A stretch of 10,305 nt of DNA, taken from NCBI GenBank assembly GCA_945901195.1, contig CAMDKB010000136.1:1-10305 (forward strand). The letters run 5' to 3'. Positions 6,403-10,305 of this stretch are shown piece after piece. Every line of letters begins with the position of its first letter. Position 1 is the stretch's first letter. This DNA comes from Rhizobium sp. Q54 (GTDB taxonomy: Bacteria; Pseudomonadota; Alphaproteobacteria; Rhizobiales; Beijerinckiaceae). The translations under genes were made by a program, and so were the position numbers. The notes beneath the pieces were generated by a model. The model did not search any database, was not told the origin of the DNA, and worked only from the letters and a program-made list of their open reading frames with translations.

Positions 6403-7356
6403 ATGAAGAATATCGTCATCCTTGACGACTACCAGAACGTCGCGTTGAAATTGGGTCCGTGGGACAAGCTTGCGAGCCGTGCGAAAATTCGCGTGCTGAC
6501 CCGCTACATCGGAGATCAGGACGGGCTGGTCGAAGAACTGGAAGACGCCAACGTCATTGTCTGCAATCGCGAGCGCACACCCGTCGACAAGGCGCTTCTT
6601 GAAAGGCTGCCGAAACTCGAACTCGTCGTCACCTCGGGCATGCGCAACAATTCCATTGATGTCGCGGCAGCCAATGCGCGTGGTGTAACTGTTTGCGGCA
6701 CCGCGACGCTCGGCTATCCCACAGCTGAATTGACCGTCGGCATGATTTTGGGCTGGTTCCGGAACATCCCTGAGGAAGTGAACAATCTGCATGCCGGCCG
6801 CTGGCAGCAAAGCGTCGGCACGGGTGTGCGGGGCAAGGCCTTGGGTATCGTGGGCTATGGCCGCATCGGTTCGGATGTGGCGAAGGTCTTCAAGGCGCTG
6901 GGCATGAATGTGATAGCCTGGTCGCGCTCACTGACGCCAGAAAAAGCCGCCGCCGATGGCATTACGTCCGCCAGCCTTGATGATGTGCTGGGGCAGTCCG
7001 ACATAGTCTCCGTGCATCTTCTGGCAAATCCGCAGACACGCGGCATCATTGGTGCGCGTGAGATCGGCCTGATGAAACCAGCGGCGCTCCTGGTCAATAC
7101 GGCCCGTGCGATGTTGATCGATCAGCAGGCGATGATCAACGCCCTGCATGATGGCAAGCTCGGCGGCGCCGCGCTCGACGTCTACGATATCGAGCCCTTG
7201 CCATCGGCCCATCCCATCCTGAAAGCGCCGAATACCCTGCTGACACCGCATTTGGGGTATGTCATGGAAGAGAACTATCGCATTTCATTTACCGAGGCCG
7301 CTGAAAACGTTGCAGCGTGGCTTGACGGAAAGCCAGTCCGCGTACTCAAGCCGTAA
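6403..7356 (+). CDS. D-isomer-specific 2-hydroxyacid dehydrogenase, NAD(P)-dependent
   Basis: The 317-aa protein has the length and layout of the D-2-hydroxyacid / phosphoglycerate dehydrogenase family, which interconverts 2-keto acids and D-2-hydroxy acids. The nucleotide fold is marked by GYGRIG at 151-156. The catalytic triad is R235 (NTARAML), E264 (DIEPL) and H283 (TPHLGY). After the second strand the sequence is WSRS (173-176), not the usual acidic residue, so NADP use is possible. AAAGGA nine bases before the ATG supports the start. It lies in the middle of a plus-strand catabolic run, 142 bp after the TauD-like gene and 28 bp before the GST gene. It is not a standard gentisate-pathway enzyme. 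It could handle a D-hydroxy acid product such as D-malate, or an unrelated keto acid; this is inference. A serA function is unlikely because the C-terminal regulatory domain is absent. Confidence 0.93.
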   Translation: MKNIVILDDYQNVALKLGPWDKLASRAKIRVLTRYIGDQDGLVEELEDANVIVCNRERTPVDKALLERLPKLELVVTSGMRNNSIDVAAANARGVTVCGTATLGYPTAELTVGMILGWFRNIPEEVNNLHAGRWQQSVGTGVRGKALGIVGYGRIGSDVAKVFKALGMNVIAWSRSLTPEKAAADGITSASLDDVLGQSDIVSVHLLANPQTRGIIGAREIGLMKPAALLVNTARAMLIDQQAMINALHDGKLGGAALDVYDIEPLPSAHPILKAPNTLLTPHLGYVMEENYRISFTEAAENVAAWLDGKPVRVLKP

Positions 7357-7384
7357 CAAAATCAACAACACCGGAAGGATCACT

Positions 7385-8128
7385 ATGGCGCTTGTTCTCA
7401 TGCATGCCGCGCGTTCGACCTGCAGCCAGAAGGTCCGCATGGCGCTCTATGAAAAAGACCTTGAATGGACCTCGCAAGAGATCGACTTGCGCAAGAACGA
7501 GCATCTGACGCCCGAATATCTTGCTCTCAATCCCAATGGAGTTGTGCCAACCCTGGTGCACGACGGGTATGCGATCATCGAATCTTCCGTCATCGGCGAA
7601 TATCTCGATGATGTGTTTGCGCAAAAACCGTTGCGGCCTGCCGAACCGCGCGCGCTGGCGCACATGCGCGCATGGCGGCAATATATCGATGAAGTGCCCA
7701 CGCCCGCGATCCGCATACCATCGTTTCAGGCATTTATCCGCCGCACCTTCAAAGACGGTGAATCCTTCGAGCGCGAAGCAGCGATCCGCCCGCTCCGCAA
7801 ACATTTTTACATGAAAATGAAATCGGGCAGCTTTAGCGAGCAGGATCTGGCGGAAGCCACCGAAAAACTGCAGCAAACCATCGACCGTATGGAAAAAGCG
7901 CTAGCCGATGGACGCCACTGGCTTTGCGGCGAAATGTTCACGCACGCGGATATTTGCGTCATGCCGAATATCGTGCGCCTCGATGATCTCAAAATGAGCG
8001 ACATGTGGGCGCAGCGTCCCTTCGTCACCAAATGGTACGAACGCTTGCAGGCGCGCCCGGCATTTGCGAAAGCGTATGCTGATCCGGCCCGTCAGATATT
8101 CACGTATGGCGGCCCGCAACGGGGATAA
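7385..8128 (+). CDS. Glutathione S-transferase family protein, candidate maleylpyruvate isomerase
   Basis: The 247-aa product has the two-domain GST plan. The N-terminal thioredoxin-like domain carries the GSH-site motif RSTCSQKVRMAL (S11, C13, S14 as candidate catalytic residues), the conserved cis-Pro in NGVVPTL (P55), and IIESSVIGEYL (E66-S67) that contacts the gamma-glutamyl group. The helical C-terminal domain has FTHADICVMP near 186-195. The ATG at 7385 is preceded by GGAAGGA, and the gene follows the dehydrogenase after 28 bp, so the two are probably co-transcribed. Position next to an FAH-family hydrolase and near a cupin ring-cleavage gene recalls zeta-class maleylpyruvate isomerases such as NagL, which use GSH to convert the cis ring-cleavage product to fumarylpyruvate. 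The active-site motif is not the classic zeta SSxSxRVR, so a different GST activity (for example etherase or detoxification) is possible. Confidence 0.9.
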   Translation: MALVLMHAARSTCSQKVRMALYEKDLEWTSQEIDLRKNEHLTPEYLALNPNGVVPTLVHDGYAIIESSVIGEYLDDVFAQKPLRPAEPRALAHMRAWRQYIDEVPTPAIRIPSFQAFIRRTFKDGESFEREAAIRPLRKHFYMKMKSGSFSEQDLAEATEKLQQTIDRMEKALADGRHWLCGEMFTHADICVMPNIVRLDDLKMSDMWAQRPFVTKWYERLQARPAFAKAYADPARQIFTYGGPQRG

Positions 8129-8139
8129 AGGCGGCTCCA

Positions 8140-8275
8140 GTCGTCCCGGCCAAAGCTCAACGCAGCACCAGGATCGCGTGGAACAGAAACAACAAGAACG
8201 CAGGAACCCGGATAAAGGCAAAAGGCTGTCGCACGGCGGTCGCCAGTCTCGGGCTATGGCGTTATTCGGGATGAC
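8140..8275. repeat. Palindromic intergenic repeat with GTC(A/G)TCCCG ends
   Basis: The 164-bp gap between GST and hydrolase genes begins with GTCGTCCCG (8140-8148) and ends with CGGGATGAC (8267-8275). These are complementary at eight of nine positions. GTCATCCCG-type palindromic units are common intergenic repeats in alphaproteobacteria. The inner part is degenerate with no ORF of note. It could form a hairpin in the mRNA between the two genes. The family assignment is from memory and needs a genome-wide copy count. Confidence 0.4.
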
Positions 8276-8292
8276 ACCAGAAGGAGAAGCAA

Positions 8293-9153
8293 GTGAAACT
8301 GGCAAGCTACATTCACAAGGGGCAGCAAAGTTTCGGCATCGTGCGTGGCGAGGGCGTGTTCGATCTGGGCCCGCGTCTGAAGGGCAAGGCTGCCGATCTG
8401 GTTGAGTTCATCGTCAAGGGCCTTTCAGCGGAGGCTGAAAAGCTCTCGCAGGGCGCAAAGAACGATTTCTCGCTCAGTGAAATTACCTTCATGTTGCCGG
8501 TCAAAAGTCCGATCCTGTGCATCGGCGTGAACTATAAATCACGGCCCGATGAAGTGCCGGGCGGCGGCTATAGCTGGAATTATCCCTCGCTGTTCTGGCG
8601 CAAGTCTTCCGCGCATGCGCCACATCTGCGGCCCGTGCTACGTCCGCCGGAATCCCTGCAGATCGACTATGAAGGCGAAATCGCGATCATCATCGGCAAG
8701 GGCGGGCGGCGCATTCCCAAGGAAACGGCGCTGGACCACATCTTCGGCTATTCCTGTTTCAACGAAGGCTCTGTACGCGACTGGATGAAGCACACCACGG
8801 CCAACGTCACCTCCGGCAAGAATTTCTATCAGTCCGGCTCGTTCGGCCCCTGGATTTCCACGGCGGATGAAATCGCGGATCCGCATAACATGAGCATCGA
8901 AGTTCGCGTCAACGGCGAAAGCCGCCAGAAGGATACGACCGCCAACATCATGCGGCCCTATGAAGAGCTGATCGCCTATGTCTCCACCATCATGCCGCTG
9001 GAGGCGGGCGACGTGATTGCCACAGGCACGCCTGTGGGCGTGGGGGCAAACCGCAAGCCTCCGGTCTGGCTCGTGCCGGGCGACGTGGTGGAGATAGAGG
9101 TTTCGGGCGTCGGCGTTTTGAGCAATAGTGTGGAGGATGAGAAGGTTGTGTAG
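8293..9153 (+). CDS. Fumarylacetoacetate hydrolase family protein, candidate fumaryl/maleylpyruvate hydrolase
   Basis: The 286-aa protein has the FAH fold of 2-keto hydrolases and decarboxylases. A short N-terminal domain is followed by the catalytic core with GVNY (78-81), the metal ligands E127 and E129 in DYEGEIAIIIG and D163 in NEGSVRDWM, then K176 and FGPW (184-187). The C-terminal end has TGTPVGVGANRKPPVWLVPGD (244-264), typical of the family. The usual NDVSARD block here reads NEGSVRD, and an extra GGGYSWNYPS segment follows GVNY, so it belongs to a variant subgroup. It starts with GTG, supported by AAGGAG six bases upstream. In gentisate clusters this family cleaves fumarylpyruvate or maleylpyruvate to pyruvate and fumarate or malate. 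Alternatives are 2-keto-3-deoxy sugar acid hydrolases or an HpaG-like decarboxylase; the flanking GST and cupin genes favour the gentisate role. Confidence 0.93.
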   Translation: MKLASYIHKGQQSFGIVRGEGVFDLGPRLKGKAADLVEFIVKGLSAEAEKLSQGAKNDFSLSEITFMLPVKSPILCIGVNYKSRPDEVPGGGYSWNYPSLFWRKSSAHAPHLRPVLRPPESLQIDYEGEIAIIIGKGGRRIPKETALDHIFGYSCFNEGSVRDWMKHTTANVTSGKNFYQSGSFGPWISTADEIADPHNMSIEVRVNGESRQKDTTANIMRPYEELIAYVSTIMPLEAGDVIATGTPVGVGANRKPPVWLVPGDVVEIEVSGVGVLSNSVEDEKVV

Positions 9154-9214
9154 ACGCTTTTGCAATCATCTGCGGCTATAGTAAGTCGACGTTCAAAATC
9201 GCAAAAGGTCTACC

Positions 9215-9541
9215 TTGTCTGATATCGCAGAAAATATCCGGCGTCTCGTCATCTGCGGAGATTATGAAATTTCCGAGCATGCCGCTGGTAGACTTGTGCG
9301 AGCAGGCGTTCTGATCGAAAGATTTGCGCTGATGATCGGCAATGCAATTGTCGTCGAAGAGTATCCGGAATATCATAAAGGCTCCTGCGTTTTGTTCCTC
9401 GATTTCGACGAATTCGGCAGACCTTTGTACCTTTTGTGGGGGACACCCTTGAACGCAAAACGTCCAGCATTCCTGGTCACCGCCTATCGGCCCGATCCGG
9501 AACGATGGTCAACCGATTTTCGAGGCAGGAGGTCGACATGA
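9215..9541 (+). CDS. DUF4258 family protein, RelE-like putative toxin
   Basis: The 108-aa product matches the pattern of DUF4258, small proteins thought to share the RelE/ParE toxin fold: ISEHA at 19-23, VEEYPE at 47-52, GRPLYLLWG at 68-76 and the closing TAYRPDPERW at 89-98. A TTG at 9215, with AAAAGG about eight bases upstream, is the best start. The gene is 61 bp downstream of the hydrolase and has a TATAGT (9177-9182) that could be a -10 box of its own promoter. Its stop overlaps the next start by ATGA, so the two are coupled. Base composition is around 50% GC over two 60-base stretches I counted, below the 68% in a stretch of the neighbouring hydrolase, which suggests it came from elsewhere. 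Toxicity is not proven for most DUF4258 proteins. Confidence 0.82.
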   Translation: MSDIAENIRRLVICGDYEISEHAAGRLVRAGVLIERFALMIGNAIVVEEYPEYHKGSCVLFLDFDEFGRPLYLLWGTPLNAKRPAFLVTAYRPDPERWSTDFRGRRST

Positions 9542-9753
9542 ACAACACGAGTATTCAGTTGATCGAAGAGGGCGTTTATCTTGCGAAAGTTGAGATCGCT
9601 TTGATAGAGGATCAATCACCATGGTCGCCCCTTATCAGCAAGGAAGATATAAGAAAGCTGGATCGCGTGCGGTTGGCGTTGAGACGCGGCGATATTAAAT
9701 CAGCGCGACAGGACGGAGAAATCTTCGAACTTAAACCGGTTGCAGCCCAATAG
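9538..9753 (+). CDS. Small partner of the DUF4258 protein, putative antitoxin
   Basis: This 71-aa acidic-to-neutral protein has a strong AGGAGG five bases before its ATG and overlaps the DUF4258 gene by four bases. The segment WSPLISKEDIRKLDRVRLAL (29-48), followed by RRGDIKSA and ending in FELKPVA, resembles a recurring small-protein pattern (WSPYLSLEDAYKLD...AL..GDLK) that I recall beside DUF4258 genes. The N-terminal half looks like two or three strands (IQLIEEGVYLAKVEIALI). No DNA-binding HTH or zinc-binding cysteines are present, so it is not a YgiT/MqsA-type partner. The order, toxin-like gene first and partner second, is the HigBA-style order. An antitoxin role is inferred from pairing only. 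GC is about 48% over 9541-9720. Confidence 0.72.
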   Translation: MNNTSIQLIEEGVYLAKVEIALIEDQSPWSPLISKEDIRKLDRVRLALRRGDIKSARQDGEIFELKPVAAQ

Positions 9754-9801
9754 TCCCGATGATGCATTGCATCTGACTTGAAGAGACGAGGAGAGATAAG
9801 T

Positions 9802-10305
9802 ATGACACTCCATGACGCCCCCAAGGCAAAAACCGGCGGGATCGACGCGCGCGCGGCGATGGAAGAGCTGAATGCCGAAGCCGGGCAATACAATATCTGG
9901 CTGCGAACACAGGCAAATGCGCCGGCGCAAAAAGCCTGGTTCAAGCCAACCAGTGTTGAAGAATCCGGGCGCATGGCGCAGGGGCGCGTGGCTGGCGGTC
10001 AGATGAAGGCTCTGCCTCACCACTGGAAGTGGAAGGAGATCTCGCCCTATCTGCTGAAGATCGCAGATGTGGCAAAAAAGGCCGACATTCCGCCCACAGA
10101 ATTTGCCGATCGCCAGCAATTCCTGCTGACCAACCCTGGCCTTGGCGGTCGCCTGCAGGTGGCTGCCGCCATCCGGTGCGCGGTGTCGATCTACAATCCG
10201 GCGGATGTGGCCCGCGCGCATTTGCACTCACCTAATGCCACACGCACGATTCTCAGCGAATACGGCGGCTATACCAATGTTGAGGGCGAACGCTGCGATG
10301 CCATT
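9802..10305 (+). CDS. Gentisate/salicylate 1,2-dioxygenase-type cupin, N-terminal part
   Basis: The frame begins at ATG 9802 (AGGAG eight bases upstream) and runs off the right edge after 168 codons; about half the expected 340-380 residues is seen. Members are bicupin Fe(II) dioxygenases that cleave gentisate, salicylate, 5-nitrosalicylate or 1-hydroxy-2-naphthoate between C1 and C2. Matching blocks are LPHHWKW at 71-77, LTNPGLGG at 109-116, and ARAHLHSPNATR at 138-148, where H140 and H142 would be two of the three iron-binding histidines. The blocks recall the salicylate dioxygenase of Pseudaminobacter (PHVWKW, NPGLGG, HRHSQNA). The segment after the His pair (TRTILSEYGGYTNVEGERC) departs from the usual RFIIEG-like strand, so the substrate may differ. 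It would supply the ring-cleavage step before the GST and hydrolase upstream. The third His lies outside the window. Confidence 0.88.
   Translation, partial: MTLHDAPKAKTGGIDARAAMEELNAEAGQYNIWLRTQANAPAQKAWFKPTSVEESGRMAQGRVAGGQMKALPHHWKWKEISPYLLKIADVAKKADIPPTEFADRQQFLLTNPGLGGRLQVAAAIRCAVSIYNPADVARAHLHSPNATRTILSEYGGYTNVEGERCDAI

Noticed and set aside
1..10305. CRISPR array, tRNA or rRNA genes, or insertion-sequence transposase
   Set aside because: No regularly spaced repeats, tRNA-like folds, rRNA sequence or transposase motifs were seen; the only repeats are short two-copy or inverted units.

Overview
The window most likely comes from an alphaproteobacterium of the Rhizobiales type (Bradyrhizobium or Rhodopseudomonas-like). 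This is inferred from the moderately high GC, the fused NDP-forming acyl-CoA synthetase, the Bug-type tricarboxylate-transporter binding protein, and short palindromic intergenic repeats of the GTC(A/G)TCCCG kind. No rRNA, tRNA or taxonomic marker is present, so a betaproteobacterium is not excluded. The window reads as a catabolic gene neighbourhood for an aromatic acid, with both ends cut by the window edge.

Left part (1-3181). A fused acyl-CoA synthetase (ADP-forming type, minus strand, C-terminus off the left edge) is divergent from a secreted solute-binding protein of the tripartite tricarboxylate transporter family (plus strand). Their 118-bp shared promoter region carries two copies of a 16-bp sequence in tandem. 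Positions 3188-3302 hold a small element with imperfect terminal inverted repeats flanked by TA, which looks like a MITE. It fills the gap between the convergent binding-protein and oxygenase genes.

Middle part (3302-5237). The minus strand encodes the small and large subunits of a Rieske ring-hydroxylating oxygenase, large subunit first and overlapping the small one. The sequence most resembles the salicylate 5-hydroxylase / anthranilate dioxygenase group (NagGH, AndAcAd). A divergent promoter region of about 206 bp follows.

Right part (5238-10305). A plus-strand run encodes a TauD/TfdA-like Fe(II)/2-oxoglutarate dioxygenase, a D-2-hydroxyacid dehydrogenase, a glutathione S-transferase, a fumarylacetoacetate-hydrolase-family enzyme, a small DUF4258 (RelE-like) protein with a 71-aa partner, and the N-terminal half of a gentisate/salicylate 1,2-dioxygenase-type cupin. 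Lower GC in the DUF4258 pair and its own TTG start suggest it was inserted into the run.

Taken together, the Rieske oxygenase, ring-cleaving cupin, GST and FAH-family hydrolase match the steps of a gentisate-type route: hydroxylation, ring cleavage to a maleylpyruvate-like product, GSH-dependent isomerisation, and hydrolysis. The TauD-like enzyme, the D-2-hydroxyacid dehydrogenase and the acyl-CoA synthetase are not standard members and suggest an unusual substrate or product. Uptake may be aided by the Bug-type binding protein. No ferredoxin, ferredoxin reductase or transcription regulator for the pathway lies in the window. The substrate cannot be read from sequence alone.
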